From assembly GCA_902567785.1 (NCBI GenBank), contig CACFOR010000001.1, positions 114,924 to 178,923 on the forward strand: a stretch of DNA of 64,000 nucleotides, in the 5' to 3' direction. A model generated the notes under the pieces. That model was not told where the DNA came from and searched no databases. It saw only the letters and a list, made by a program, of their open reading frames with translations. Positions 53,576-63,837 of this stretch are shown here, one piece after another (the first letter of the stretch is position 1; every line of letters begins with the position of its first letter). The translations under genes were made by a program, and so were the position numbers. The stretch comes from an uncultured Pelagibacteraceae bacterium (GTDB lineage: Bacteria; Pseudomonadota; Alphaproteobacteria; Pelagibacterales; Pelagibacteraceae).

Positions 53576-54811
53576 TTGATTTCAAAAATTGAGCAAAAAA
53601 TTGCCTTTAGATATTTAAAACCTAAAAAAAAGGAAGGTTTCTTAAAAATTATTTCAATTTTTTCTTTTACAGGAATTGCACTTGGCGTAGCCATTTTGAT
53701 TATTGTTATGTCAGTTATGGATGGTTTTAGAGCAGAATTAATTAGTAAAATTTTGGGATTTAATCCTCATATTATTGTAAAGCCTTATGATCGAGAAATT
53801 GATAAAAACGATCTCATAAATCTTGATTCATTAAAAAATCAAATATCCGAAACGGCATTTACTTTTAGTGGAGAAGGAATTTTAATTAATAGAGAAAATA
53901 CCAAGGGTATATTGATTCGATCCTATGTTAATGATGATATTCATAAAATTGATTTAATTAACCAAGGAATTATCGAGGGGTCTTTGCGATCTTTTAATAA
54001 AGATACAATCTCAATTGGAAAAGAATTGGCTATATCTTCAAACTTATCTGTTGGTGATCAAATCACTTTAATGTCGACATCAAATTTACAAACTCCATTT
54101 GGTGATTTGCCTACGCAGGATAAATTTAAAATTTCTTCAATATTTAGTACTGGATTAGCAGAGTTTGATCAAAACGTAATTTTCATGCCATTTCAAAATG
54201 CTAATTCTTTATTTGAGCTATCAAGTATGGATATAAATTTAGAAATATTTCTAAATAAACCTGAGCAAGCTGAAATAGTAAAAGAAAAAATAGAAAAATT
54301 ATTTATTAATCATTATGTTTACTCATGGGCTGATCTAAACAAGTCATTCTTTGCTGCTTTAAAAGTTGAAAGAAATGTTATGTTTATTATTCTGACATTG
54401 ATCATAATAGTAGCGGCTTTTAATATAATATCAGGATTAACAATTTTAGTTAAAAATAAAACAAAAGAAATAGCAATATTGAGAACTTTGGGAATTAGTA
54501 AAAAATCTATAGCAAAAATTTTTTTTCTTACAGGTTTCACAATAGGTTTGTTAGCTACTATTACCGGTGTAACATTTGGTATATTATTTTCGTACTATAT
54601 AGAGGATATAAGAGTTTTAATTACGACAATATTTAATGTGAGATTATTTCCTGAAGAAATATATTTTTTAAGCCAAATGCCTTCCGAAATAAATTATAAA
54701 TATGTACTTATTATTTCTTTATTCTCACTGATAATAACTTTTTTGGCTACAATCTTTCCTTCTTTATCAGCAGCAAAATTAGATCCTATAAAGGCTTTAA
54801 AATATGAATAA
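53576..54811 (+). CDS. lolC: Lipoprotein-releasing ABC transporter permease (LolC/LolE family)
   Basis: EQKIAFRYLKPKKKEGFLKIISIFSFTGIALGVAILIIVMSVMDGFR; TTG start. Confidence 0.9.
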   Translation: MISKIEQKIAFRYLKPKKKEGFLKIISIFSFTGIALGVAILIIVMSVMDGFRAELISKILGFNPHIIVKPYDREIDKNDLINLDSLKNQISETAFTFSGEGILINRENTKGILIRSYVNDDIHKIDLINQGIIEGSLRSFNKDTISIGKELAISSNLSVGDQITLMSTSNLQTPFGDLPTQDKFKISSIFSTGLAEFDQNVIFMPFQNANSLFELSSMDINLEIFLNKPEQAEIVKEKIEKLFINHYVYSWADLNKSFFAALKVERNVMFIILTLIIIVAAFNIISGLTILVKNKTKEIAILRTLGISKKSIAKIFFLTGFTIGLLATITGVTFGILFSYYIEDIRVLITTIFNVRLFPEEIYFLSQMPSEINYKYVLIISLFSLIITFLATIFPSLSAAKLDPIKALKYE

Positions 54812-55487
54812 TGAAATAATTAGACTTTCAAATATATCAAAAAAATATGTTTCAGCAGATAAAAATATTATTGTTTTAAAAAAAATTAATTTAAAAATTA
54901 ATAAAGGTGAATTGATTTCACTTACGGGACCATCTGGTTCAGGAAAATCAACTTTGCTACATATTATAGCTTTATTAGATTTGCCTTCATCCGGTGAAGT
55001 TTTTTTTAAAAAAAAAAATTTTTCTAAATCTAATGATAATGAGAAAGATTTGGTGAGAAAAAAAGGTATATCAATAATATATCAACAAAATAATTTACTT
55101 AGTGATTTTACTGCTTTAGAAAATGTAATAATACCTTTGGTCAACAATGGTTTTTCTTGGAGTGAATCAAATAATAAGGCTAAAGAAACTCTTTCTTTAG
55201 TAAATTTAAAAGATCGACTTAATCACTTTCCAAGCGAACTATCAGGAGGAGAACAACAAAGGGTTGCAGTAGCTCGTGCTTTAGTAACAGAACCAGATTT
55301 AATTTTAGCCGATGAACCAACGGGAAGCCTAGATAGAAAAACATCTAATGAAATATTTTCATTATTTTTAAAATTAAAATCAAAAAAAAGAGCAATATTT
55401 TATGCAACTCATAATAGAGAATTATCAAACAGAGCAGACTACAAGTTAAATATTTTAGATGGTAATATAACTAGAAGTAATGAATGA
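54804..55487 (+). CDS. lolD: Lipoprotein-releasing ABC transporter ATPase
   Basis: [49 protein letters not shown]. Confidence 0.93.
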   Translation: MNNEIIRLSNISKKYVSADKNIIVLKKINLKINKGELISLTGPSGSGKSTLLHIIALLDLPSSGEVFFKKKNFSKSNDNEKDLVRKKGISIIYQQNNLLSDFTALENVIIPLVNNGFSWSESNNKAKETLSLVNLKDRLNHFPSELSGGEQQRVAVARALVTEPDLILADEPTGSLDRKTSNEIFSLFLKLKSKKRAIFYATHNRELSNRADYKLNILDGNITRSNE

Positions 55488-58400
55488 ACTTGTTAAGAAA
55501 GAATTTAACCATCTAAAGATTCATAGCCAATATTCAATTTGCGAAGGAGCATTAAGAATAAAAGATCTCGCAAAATATTGTAAAGAAAATAAAATTAAAG
55601 CAATAGGTTTATGCGATACTAATAATTTATGTGGAGCTTTAGAATTTTCGGAATTGATTGCTAAATCAAAAACGCAACCAATTATAGGAACTCAGATTAA
55701 TATTAATTATAAAGGTAATCTGGGAAAAATTCCTTTATTTGCTAAGGATTTAGAGGGATATAAAAATTTAATAAAATTATCATCAAAATCATTTCTAGAA
55801 ATTACTGATAATGAGGAGCCTCATTGCAAAATTGAAGATCTAGAATCTAATAATAAAGGTATAATTTTACTTTCAGGGTCTCTTGACGGATTGATAGGAA
55901 AATTATTTTTTAAAAATCTTACAGATCAAATTAATTTACTGCTCAAAAGATTTCAAAAAATCTTTAAAGAAAATTTTTATCTTGAAATTCAAAGACATCA
56001 TGATAATGGAGAAAAAACATTTGAAAATTTTTTACTAGATATTTCGGAAAAATTAAATTTACCATTAATAGCTACTCAAGAAGTATTTTATCTTGATAAA
56101 AATATGCACGAAGCCCACGACGCATACTTGTGTATTGGCGAAAAAACTTATGTAAATTCAAAAGATAGGAAAAAATATACTGATTCACATTATTTAAAAA
56201 GTGCCGAAGAAATGTATGAACTATTTAAAGACATCCCTGAAGCTTTAGAGAATAATATTAATTTTCCATATAGAATATCTTACAGACCCAAAAATTCGGC
56301 ACCAATTCTTCCAAATATACAGACCAGCAAAGTTAAAAATGTAGATGAATTATTAATAAAAGATTCATTTGAAGGTTTAAATGAAAAATTGCAAGAATAT
56401 GTCTTTTCAGAAATTGCAAGTAAGGATAAAGAAAATCTTAAAAAAAAATATATTGAAAGACTAAATCATGAAATTAAAATAATTTCAAAAATGAAATATG
56501 CTAGTTATTTTTTGATTGTAGCTGACTATATCAAATGGGCAAAAAAAAATAATATACCTGTGGGACCTGGCAGAGGATCGGGAGCAGGATCTCTTGTTGC
56601 TTGGGCTTTATCTATAACGGATATAGATCCAATTAAGTTTGATTTAATTTTTGAGAGATTTTTAAATCCTGATAGAATTTCAATGCCAGATTTTGATATA
56701 GATTTTTGTGAAGAAAAAAGAGATCAAGTTTTAGAATATTTAAAAAAAAAATATGGAAAAGGTGTAGCCCATATAATTACTTTTGGAAAATTAAAAGCAA
56801 GAATGGCCTTCAGAGATATTGGTAGAGTTTTGGGTTTACCTTATGGATATGTAGATACTTTATGCAAAATGATCCCATTTGATCCATCTAGACCCATTGA
56901 TTTAGAAAAAGCTATAGCTCAAGAGCCAAGGATACAAAAAGAAGAACAAAAAGATCCTAGAGTAAAAAAACTAGTAGAAATTTCAAAAAAATTAGAAGGA
57001 CTTAATAGAAACATGGCAACTCATGCAGCAGGAGTAGTAATTCCTGAAGAAAAATTAGCTGAACTGGTTCCTATGTATAAAGATCCTACTTCTGATTCAC
57101 TTTTGCCATCAACACAATTTGATATGTATGCATCGGAAAATGCTGGATTAGTAAAATTTGATTTACTTGGCCTGAAAACTTTAACAGTAATAAATAAAAC
57201 AATATCACTTTTAAAAGACAAAAAAATTGAATTAGATATTAATAAAATTAAACTTAATGATAAAAAAATTTTTGAATTATTAAGTTTGGGTCATACAGTT
57301 GGTTTATTTCAATTGGAAAGCGCTGGTATGAGAGATGCTTTAGTAAACATGAAACCAAATAAGTTTGAAGATATTATTGCTTTAGTCGCGTTGTACAGGC
57401 CAGGTCCAATGAGTAATATTCCTATTTATAATCAATGTAAACATGGAGTAAAAGAACCCGATTATTTACATCCTAAACTAAAAAAAATATTAGAACCTAC
57501 CTATGGAGTAATTATTTATCAGGAGCAGGTAATGCAGATAGCTCAAGAATTATCTGGATTTTCCGCAGGTGAAGCAGATATTTTAAGAAGAGCAATGGGA
57601 AAAAAGAAAAGGGTAGAATTAGAAAAACAAAAGGAAAGATTTGTAAATGGGGCTGCAAAGAATGGTATACCAAAAGATAAATCAACTTTTATATTTAAAA
57701 AAATAGAACCATTTGCTGAGTATGGATTTAACAAAAGTCATGCAGCTGCTTATGCAATGATAGCTTATCAAACAGCTTATTTAAAAACTTACTATCCTAA
57801 TGAATTTATTGCGGCTTCAATGTCTAATGAGCTATCAAACACAGACAAATTAAGCGAATTTTTTGAAGAATTAAAAAGATTAAATATTCAAGTTCAGTCC
57901 CCCTGTGTTAACGAATGTTATGCTGACTTTATTCCAAAAGAAAATACTTTGTTCTATGCTCTCGGTGCAATTAAAAACGTCGGTTATGAAGCTATTAATC
58001 AATTAGTACAAGAAAGAGAAAAAAATGGAAAATTTAAATCTATAAGTGATTTTATAAATAGAGTTAATCCAAAAAATATTAACAAACTTCAACTAGAGGG
58101 GTTAGTGAGAGCTGGAGCTTTTGATTCAATTTTCAAGAACAGAAAGGTACTTTTTAAAAATATTCCAAATATTATACAAAATTCAAAGACTATATTTGAA
58201 AATAAAATCCAAAACCAAACCAGTCTATTTACTGAAGAAGGACAAAAAGTTTCATATTTAATACAAGACAAAAATACCTCTGGTTGGTCAAGAAGCGAAA
58301 CTTTGTCAAAAGAGTTTGAGTCAATTGGTTTTTATATATCGGATCATCCTTTAAAAGATTACGAAGAATTACTTAAACAATATAAGGTGAAATCATTTAA

Positions 58401-58902
58401 AGATTTTGAGGAGACTTCCTGCGAGGAGGCTTCAGTAGCTGGAACTGTTATGTCTGTTAAAGAAAAAAAAACAATCAGTGGCAATAGATTTGCTATAGTT
58501 AAGTTTAGTGATTTAAGCAAAGTTTATGAACTTTTTTTATTTTCAGAAATTTTAGAAAAAAACAAAGAAGATTTAAAAGAAGGAGAATCTTTCTTAATTA
58601 CAATTATAAAAGATAAAGAACACCAGGAGAATCGCTTTAGGAGGATAAATGTTAGACAAATCTTAAGCTTTAATAAAATAACCAAATTTAATTATGATAA
58701 AGTACAAATAGACTTAAATAATTTTTATGATCTGGAAAAATTAAATAAAGTAATTGATAAAAAAGGAGAAACCAAAATAAAAATTTCAGTATTTGACGAT
58801 GATAAAAATTATTTGTTTGAGTTAAAAAACAAAAGAAAATTTGATTACGAAACTCTGAAAAGCTTAAATAACCAGCCTTATATAAAGAAAATAAGCTTTT
58901 AA
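55480..58902 (+). CDS. dnaE: DNA polymerase III alpha subunit
   Basis: HLKIHSQYSICEGALRI PHP domain, GRGSGAGSLVAWAL, PDFDIDFCEEKRD, YGFNKSHAAAYAMIAYQTAYLK. Confidence 0.97.
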   Translation: MNELVKKEFNHLKIHSQYSICEGALRIKDLAKYCKENKIKAIGLCDTNNLCGALEFSELIAKSKTQPIIGTQININYKGNLGKIPLFAKDLEGYKNLIKLSSKSFLEITDNEEPHCKIEDLESNNKGIILLSGSLDGLIGKLFFKNLTDQINLLLKRFQKIFKENFYLEIQRHHDNGEKTFENFLLDISEKLNLPLIATQEVFYLDKNMHEAHDAYLCIGEKTYVNSKDRKKYTDSHYLKSAEEMYELFKDIPEALENNINFPYRISYRPKNSAPILPNIQTSKVKNVDELLIKDSFEGLNEKLQEYVFSEIASKDKENLKKKYIERLNHEIKIISKMKYASYFLIVADYIKWAKKNNIPVGPGRGSGAGSLVAWALSITDIDPIKFDLIFERFLNPDRISMPDFDIDFCEEKRDQVLEYLKKKYGKGVAHIITFGKLKARMAFRDIGRVLGLPYGYVDTLCKMIPFDPSRPIDLEKAIAQEPRIQKEEQKDPRVKKLVEISKKLEGLNRNMATHAAGVVIPEEKLAELVPMYKDPTSDSLLPSTQFDMYASENAGLVKFDLLGLKTLTVINKTISLLKDKKIELDINKIKLNDKKIFELLSLGHTVGLFQLESAGMRDALVNMKPNKFEDIIALVALYRPGPMSNIPIYNQCKHGVKEPDYLHPKLKKILEPTYGVIIYQEQVMQIAQELSGFSAGEADILRRAMGKKKRVELEKQKERFVNGAAKNGIPKDKSTFIFKKIEPFAEYGFNKSHAAAYAMIAYQTAYLKTYYPNEFIAASMSNELSNTDKLSEFFEELKRLNIQVQSPCVNECYADFIPKENTLFYALGAIKNVGYEAINQLVQEREKNGKFKSISDFINRVNPKNINKLQLEGLVRAGAFDSIFKNRKVLFKNIPNIIQNSKTIFENKIQNQTSLFTEEGQKVSYLIQDKNTSGWSRSETLSKEFESIGFYISDHPLKDYEELLKQYKVKSFKDFEETSCEEASVAGTVMSVKEKKTISGNRFAIVKFSDLSKVYELFLFSEILEKNKEDLKEGESFLITIIKDKEHQENRFRRINVRQILSFNKITKFNYDKVQIDLNNFYDLEKLNKVIDKKGETKIKISVFDDDKNYLFELKNKRKFDYETLKSLNNQPYIKKISF

Positions 58903-58908
58903 TTCTTA

Positions 58909-58937
58909 TTGAACTTTACTTATTAAGATTGTAAAAC
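58909..58937 (+). promoter_or_regulatory. Candidate promoter for rpsB: TTGAAC, 17 nt spacer, TAAAAC
   Basis: TTGAAC 58909-58914 and TAAAAC 58932-58937; a start site would fall just upstream of the structured rpsB leader. Confidence 0.4.
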
Positions 58938-58955
58938 ATCACAATTAAATACGCA

Positions 58956-59023
58956 CACAATTTTTGGTCGTGAGACCTCCGGTCCTTAAGTGGAAAGAAT
59001 TGTGGAGGAATAACCGGGAAACT
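58956..59023 (+). promoter_or_regulatory. Structured 5' leader of rpsB (stem, inner GNRA-type hairpin, putative pseudoknot beside the Shine-Dalgarno)
   Basis: P1 CACAATTTTT(58956-58965)/AAGAATTGTG(58995-59004); P2 GGTC-GTGA-GACC (58966-58977); pseudoknot TCCGGT(58978-58983)/ACCGGG(59013-59018); SD GGAGGA 59004-59009. Confidence 0.75.
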
Positions 59024-59890
59024 ATGAAATTACCAAGTGTTACAATAAAAAATTTATTGGAAGCGGGAGTACATCTAGGGCACAAAACTTTTAGATGGAA
59101 TCCAAAAATGAATAAATTCATTTTTGGTTCAAAAAACTCAATACATATTATTGATCTTGTTCAAACACTAGAAATGATAAATGCGGCTTTAGTTGAAATC
59201 CATAAGTGCGTATCTTCAGGAGGAAGAATACTTTTTGTCTCAACAAAAAAACAAGCTTCTGCAAGTGTAGCTAACTTAGCTAACGAAACTTCACAATTTT
59301 ATGTTAATCATAGATGGCTAGGCGGCATGTTAACAAATTGGAAAACTATATCCAATTCTATAAAAAGATATAAGAAACTTTCAGCAGAATTAAAAAAAGA
59401 GAACACAGGTTTTACAAAAAAAGAAATATTAAAAATGGGCATGCAAAGAGATAAATTAGAAAGATCACTAGGTGGAATAGCTGATATGACTAAAATTCCT
59501 GATATGATTTTTATAATAGATACAAATATTGAGGAATTGGCAGTAAAGGAAGCTATAAAATTAAATATTCCTATAGTTGCTATTGTTGATACCAATTCTG
59601 ATCCAGGAGGAATTAATTATCCAATTCCAGGAAATGATGATGCCAGAAGAGCAATTAGTTTATATTGTGATTTAGTAAAACAGACCATATTAGATGCACA
59701 AAAAAATATATTTAAAGGAAAAGAAGATAAAGTTACCAAAGAAGAATTTGTTAAAGAAAAAAAGAATATAGAGCAAAAATCAATTCTAAAGGAAGAGACT
59801 AAAAAAAAACAAAAAGAGAAAAGTAAAAAAAAAACCAAGTCTATTTTTTCAAAAATTAAGGCACTTACTTCTAGTAAATCAAAAAAATAG
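59024..59890 (+). CDS. rpsB: 30S ribosomal protein S2 (start revised from 58964 to the ATG at 59024)
   Basis: MKLPSVTIKNLLEAGVHLGHKTFRWNPKMNKFIFG..., GGRILFVSTKKQA, NHRWLGGMLTNWKT; Lys-rich C-terminal tail. Confidence 0.95.
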   Translation: MKLPSVTIKNLLEAGVHLGHKTFRWNPKMNKFIFGSKNSIHIIDLVQTLEMINAALVEIHKCVSSGGRILFVSTKKQASASVANLANETSQFYVNHRWLGGMLTNWKTISNSIKRYKKLSAELKKENTGFTKKEILKMGMQRDKLERSLGGIADMTKIPDMIFIIDTNIEELAVKEAIKLNIPIVAIVDTNSDPGGINYPIPGNDDARRAISLYCDLVKQTILDAQKNIFKGKEDKVTKEEFVKEKKNIEQKSILKEETKKKQKEKSKKKTKSIFSKIKALTSSKSKK

Positions 59891-59895
59891 TTTTT

Positions 59896-60765
59896 ATGCC
59901 TAACAATAATACACTCGAAAAAGTAAAAAAACTAAGGGAACTTACTGGCGTAGGTTTCAAAGATTGTAAAATTGCTATAGATGAAAACAAAGGTGATATA
60001 GAAAAATCAATAGATTTTTTAAGAAAAAAAGGAATTGCTAAAGCAAATAAAAAAATGGAAAGAGTGGCAGCAGATGGATTAATTGCAATTTCTCAAAAAA
60101 ATAATAATTTTTCAATAATAGAGATAAATAGTGAAACAGATTTTGTTGCAAAAAACAAAGAGTTTCTTAAATTTGTAGAAGAAGTATCTAACATAGCTCT
60201 ATCAAGTTCCGGAAAAATGGAAAATATTTTAAAATCAAATATGAAAAATAAAAAAAATGTAAAAGATAATTTGGTTTCTTTAATATCAAAAATAGGGGAA
60301 AAAATTACATTAAGAAGAACCGATTTTATTGGATCTGAAAAGTATATAAATTTTAGCTATATACATTCAGCTGTTCAAGAAAATCTTGGTAAGATTGGAG
60401 TTTTAATAAGCTTAGAAACTAGCAAAAAAAAGGATGAGATATTGGAATTTGGCAAACAATTATCCATGCATGTTGCTGCATCTTCTCCATTATCAATTGA
60501 CAAGGCTGGATTAGATGAAAATTTTCTAAAAAAAGAAAAAGAAATAATAAAAGAAGAATTAAAAAATAGTGGAAAAGATGATAAAATTATTAATAAAATA
60601 GCAGATGGAAAATTAAATAAATTCATATCTGATAATACTTTATTAAATCAAGAGTGGATTATGGAACCTAAGAAGAAAGTCAAGGATATTTTAAAAGAAG
60701 TATCTGGAAAAGATAAAATAGAAATAAAAAAATTTATAAGATTTAAAGTTGGTGAAGGAATTTAA
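59896..60765 (+). CDS. tsf: Elongation factor Ts
   Basis: KKLRELTGVGFKDCKIAI, EINSETDFVAKN, SMHVAASSPLSI. Confidence 0.96.
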   Translation: MPNNNTLEKVKKLRELTGVGFKDCKIAIDENKGDIEKSIDFLRKKGIAKANKKMERVAADGLIAISQKNNNFSIIEINSETDFVAKNKEFLKFVEEVSNIALSSSGKMENILKSNMKNKKNVKDNLVSLISKIGEKITLRRTDFIGSEKYINFSYIHSAVQENLGKIGVLISLETSKKKDEILEFGKQLSMHVAASSPLSIDKAGLDENFLKKEKEIIKEELKNSGKDDKIINKIADGKLNKFISDNTLLNQEWIMEPKKKVKDILKEVSGKDKIEIKKFIRFKVGEGI

Positions 60766-60768
60766 AAT

Positions 60769-61329
60769 ATGTCTTCAGAAGAAATAATAAATAATTGCAA
60801 TTCTAAAATGAAAAAAGCATTTGAGGTATTTATTAATGATTTGGGTGCCTTAAGAACTGGGCGCGCAAATTCTGCTATGTTAGATATAATTAAAGTTGAA
60901 GTATATGGACAAAAAATGTCAGTGAATCAGCTAGCTACTATATCTACTCCTGAGCCACGACTTATTACCGTTCAAGTTTGGGATCAGAATAATGTTGGGC
61001 TAATTGATTCAGCTATTAAGAAATCAAATTTGGGTATTAATCCACAAATTGATGGTCAGTTAATGAGAATTCCAATACCAAGTCTCACCGAAGAAAGAAG
61101 AGTTGAGTTAAAAAAAATCATGGGAGGTTTAGCTGAAAAATCAAAAGTTTCTATAAGAAATATAAGAAGAGAAGCAAATGATAAATTAAAAAAAGATTTT
61201 AAAGACAAAAAGATTAGTGAAGACGAAAGCAAAAATGCAGAAAAAAAAATTCAAAATATTACCGATAAGCAAATTTCAGAAGTAGAAAAAAAATTATCAG
61301 AAAAAGAAAAAGAAATAATGACGGTATGA
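60769..61329 (+). CDS. frr: Ribosome recycling factor
   Basis: LGALRTGRANSAMLDIIKVEVYGQKMSVNQLATISTPEPRLITVQVWD. Confidence 0.97.
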   Translation: MSSEEIINNCNSKMKKAFEVFINDLGALRTGRANSAMLDIIKVEVYGQKMSVNQLATISTPEPRLITVQVWDQNNVGLIDSAIKKSNLGINPQIDGQLMRIPIPSLTEERRVELKKIMGGLAEKSKVSIRNIRREANDKLKKDFKDKKISEDESKNAEKKIQNITDKQISEVEKKLSEKEKEIMTV

Positions 61330-62006
61330 ATAAATTAAATCATGTCGCTATAATTATGGATGGTAATGGGCGATGGGGTTTAAAGAAAAAAAAATCAAGA
61401 AATTACGGTCATTTAAATGGTATTAAAACTGTTGAGAATGTAATTAAAAATTCAATAATTCAACAAATACCATATTTAACTCTATATACTTTTTCAACAG
61501 AGAATTGGAGAAGACCTGAAAACGAAATTAACTTTCTTTTTGATTTAATTAGAAAATCATTAAAAAGAAAATTAAAAAAAATAATTAAAGAAAATATTAG
61601 AGTAAATATCATTGGAAAAAGAAAAGGACTACCTAAAGACATAATAAAGATTATAAAACTGATAGAAAAAAAAACGATTAAAAATAGAAAGATTACGTTA
61701 AATATTGCTTTAAATTATGGATCTAAAGAAGAAATAATTAATGCTTGTAAAAATATTGCACCCAAAAATGTTAAAAATATTAATATAAATAGTTTCGAAA
61801 AAGAATTGTATACAAAAAATATTCCAGATCCTGATATTTTAATAAGAACAGGGGGAACTAGAAGATTGAGCAACTTTTTACTTTGGCAGTTGGCTTATTC
61901 TGAAATATTTTTTGTAGATAAATTGTGGCCAGATTTTAATGGAAATGATTTTATTAAAATAGTTAATAAATTTAAAAAGATTAAAAGAAACTTTGGTAAA
62001 ATATAA
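61326..62006 (+). CDS. uppS: Undecaprenyl diphosphate synthase
   Basis: HVAIIMDGNGRW, TLYTFSTENWRRP, DILIRTGGTRRLSNFLLWQLAYSEIFF. Confidence 0.96.
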   Translation: MNKLNHVAIIMDGNGRWGLKKKKSRNYGHLNGIKTVENVIKNSIIQQIPYLTLYTFSTENWRRPENEINFLFDLIRKSLKRKLKKIIKENIRVNIIGKRKGLPKDIIKIIKLIEKKTIKNRKITLNIALNYGSKEEIINACKNIAPKNVKNININSFEKELYTKNIPDPDILIRTGGTRRLSNFLLWQLAYSEIFFVDKLWPDFNGNDFIKIVNKFKKIKRNFGKI

Positions 62007-62665
62007 TGTCAAAAGAATTAAAAAAAAGAATAATTACATCTGTTTTACTAATTTTTTTAGTAATTTTGTGTATAAACAAAATTTTATTTTCCTTTATATC
62101 TTTTGCAGTTTTTATTCATTGTTACAGAGAATGGATAAATATGAATACTCCATATTTTTTTATTAAAAGAAAAGAAAGCTCATTTTTCGCAATTCAATTT
62201 TTAGGTTTTATTTATCTATTTATTTTTTGGTTATCATCGTTAATTATATATGATTACTTTGGTCCAATTTTTTTCATTTTTATTTTATTTATATGTGCTT
62301 TTTCTGATGTAGGAGGATATTTTTTTGGAAAAATGATTGGTGGAATTAAATTAACAAAAATAAGCCCTAAAAAAACGGTTGCAGGAAGTGTTGGGTCATT
62401 TATTTTTTCTATAATTCCCTTAATTTTATTTAATTATCAAAATTATATAGATGTAAAATTTACATTAACAAATATATTAGTTTGCTTAATTATTTCATTA
62501 TCATGTCAAATAGGGGACTTAATTATTTCATATTTTAAAAGATTGAATAAAATAAAAGATACTGGGAATATACTACCAGGCCACGGTGGTATCCTCGATC
62601 GTATAGATGGAATAATTTTTGCGATCCCTGTTGTGTATATGTTAAAAATTATGCAAATCTTCTAA
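62006..62665 (+). CDS. cdsA: Phosphatidate cytidylyltransferase
   Basis: CAFSDVGGYFFGKMIGG, ISPKKTVAGSVGS, GILPGHGGILDRIDG. Confidence 0.93.
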   Translation: MSKELKKRIITSVLLIFLVILCINKILFSFISFAVFIHCYREWINMNTPYFFIKRKESSFFAIQFLGFIYLFIFWLSSLIIYDYFGPIFFIFILFICAFSDVGGYFFGKMIGGIKLTKISPKKTVAGSVGSFIFSIIPLILFNYQNYIDVKFTLTNILVCLIISLSCQIGDLIISYFKRLNKIKDTGNILPGHGGILDRIDGIIFAIPVVYMLKIMQIF

Positions 62666-62666
62666 G

Positions 62667-63833
62667 ATGAAAAAAAAAATAGCAATACTTGGTTCTACCG
62701 GATCTATAGGAAAATCCACTTTGGATGTTGTAAAAAAAGATAAAAAAAATTTTGATGTTGTTTTGTTAACAGCAAACAATAATTACAGAAAACTTATTCA
62801 ACAGGCAAAAGAGTTTAACGTAAAAAACATTATTATAAAAAATAAAAATTTTTATTACAAAGTAAAAAATTCTTTAAAAAAAAATAAAACAAAAGTTTTT
62901 TTTGGCGATGTTGTAATTTCAAAAATAATTTCAGGAAAACTAGATTATACCATGTCATCTATAGTTGGTTTAGCTGGATTACAACCAACAATTGATGCTA
63001 TTAAAATTAGTAAGACAGTAGCTATAGCCAATAAAGAAGCAATAATTTGTGGTTGGGAGGTTTTATCAAAATTTATTAAAAGATATAAAACAAGAATAAT
63101 ACCTGTCGATTCAGAACATTTTTCTATCATGGAACTTACAAAAAATATAAATCATGAAGAAGTAGAAGAAATAATTATCACTGCATCGGGCGGTCCTTTT
63201 TTACGAACTTCATTAAAAAAATTAAAAAAAATAAAACCTAGCCAGGCCATAAAGCACCCTAATTGGAGTATGGGTAAAAAAATATCAATTGATTCTGCTA
63301 ATATGATGAATAAAGTTTTTGAAATAATTGAGGCTAATAAACTTTTTAAATTTGATAAATTTAAATATAAAATAATGATTCATCCACAATCTTTGATCCA
63401 TTCTATAGTTAGATTTAAGAATGGTATGACAAAAATGATTTTATATAATGCAGATATGAAAATACCAATATCAAATACTTTATATGAGAATAAAAAATCT
63501 TTGAAAAATATATCTCGAATAGATATTAATACGCTTAACAAACTATCTTTTGAAAATGTTGATAAAAAAAAATTTCCATCAATTAAATTAATTAATAAAT
63601 GTTTTGAATCAGGACCTTCTACAGCAATCATAATTAATGCGGCTAACGAAGTTCTGGTAAATATGTTTTTGAAAAGAAAAATTGATTTCTTGGATATAGT
63701 CAATAATATAAATAAGATTTTTTATGACAAAGATTTCAAAAAATATGCTAAAAAGAAACCGAAGTCGCTAAAAGATATTAAAATAGCCGACAATTGGGCT
63801 AGATTGAAAACCGCAAGCATGTGTGTAAGATAG
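62667..63833 (+). CDS. dxr: 1-deoxy-D-xylulose 5-phosphate reductoisomerase
   Basis: IAILGSTGSIGKSTLDVV, IANKEAIICGWEVL, PVDSEHFSIMEL, ITASGGPFL. Confidence 0.96.
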   Translation: MKKKIAILGSTGSIGKSTLDVVKKDKKNFDVVLLTANNNYRKLIQQAKEFNVKNIIIKNKNFYYKVKNSLKKNKTKVFFGDVVISKIISGKLDYTMSSIVGLAGLQPTIDAIKISKTVAIANKEAIICGWEVLSKFIKRYKTRIIPVDSEHFSIMELTKNINHEEVEEIIITASGGPFLRTSLKKLKKIKPSQAIKHPNWSMGKKISIDSANMMNKVFEIIEANKLFKFDKFKYKIMIHPQSLIHSIVRFKNGMTKMILYNADMKIPISNTLYENKKSLKNISRIDINTLNKLSFENVDKKKFPSIKLINKCFESGPSTAIIINAANEVLVNMFLKRKIDFLDIVNNINKIFYDKDFKKYAKKKPKSLKDIKIADNWARLKTASMCVR

Positions 63834-63837
63834 ATTT

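Noticed and set aside
58964-59023. 20-aa N-terminal extension of S2 in the ORF track
   Set aside because: This stretch folds as an RNA leader and contains the SD; canonical S2 sequence begins at 59024.
63380-63703. 107-aa minus-strand ORF inside dxr
   Set aside because: Antisense to conserved dxr; same compositional artefact.
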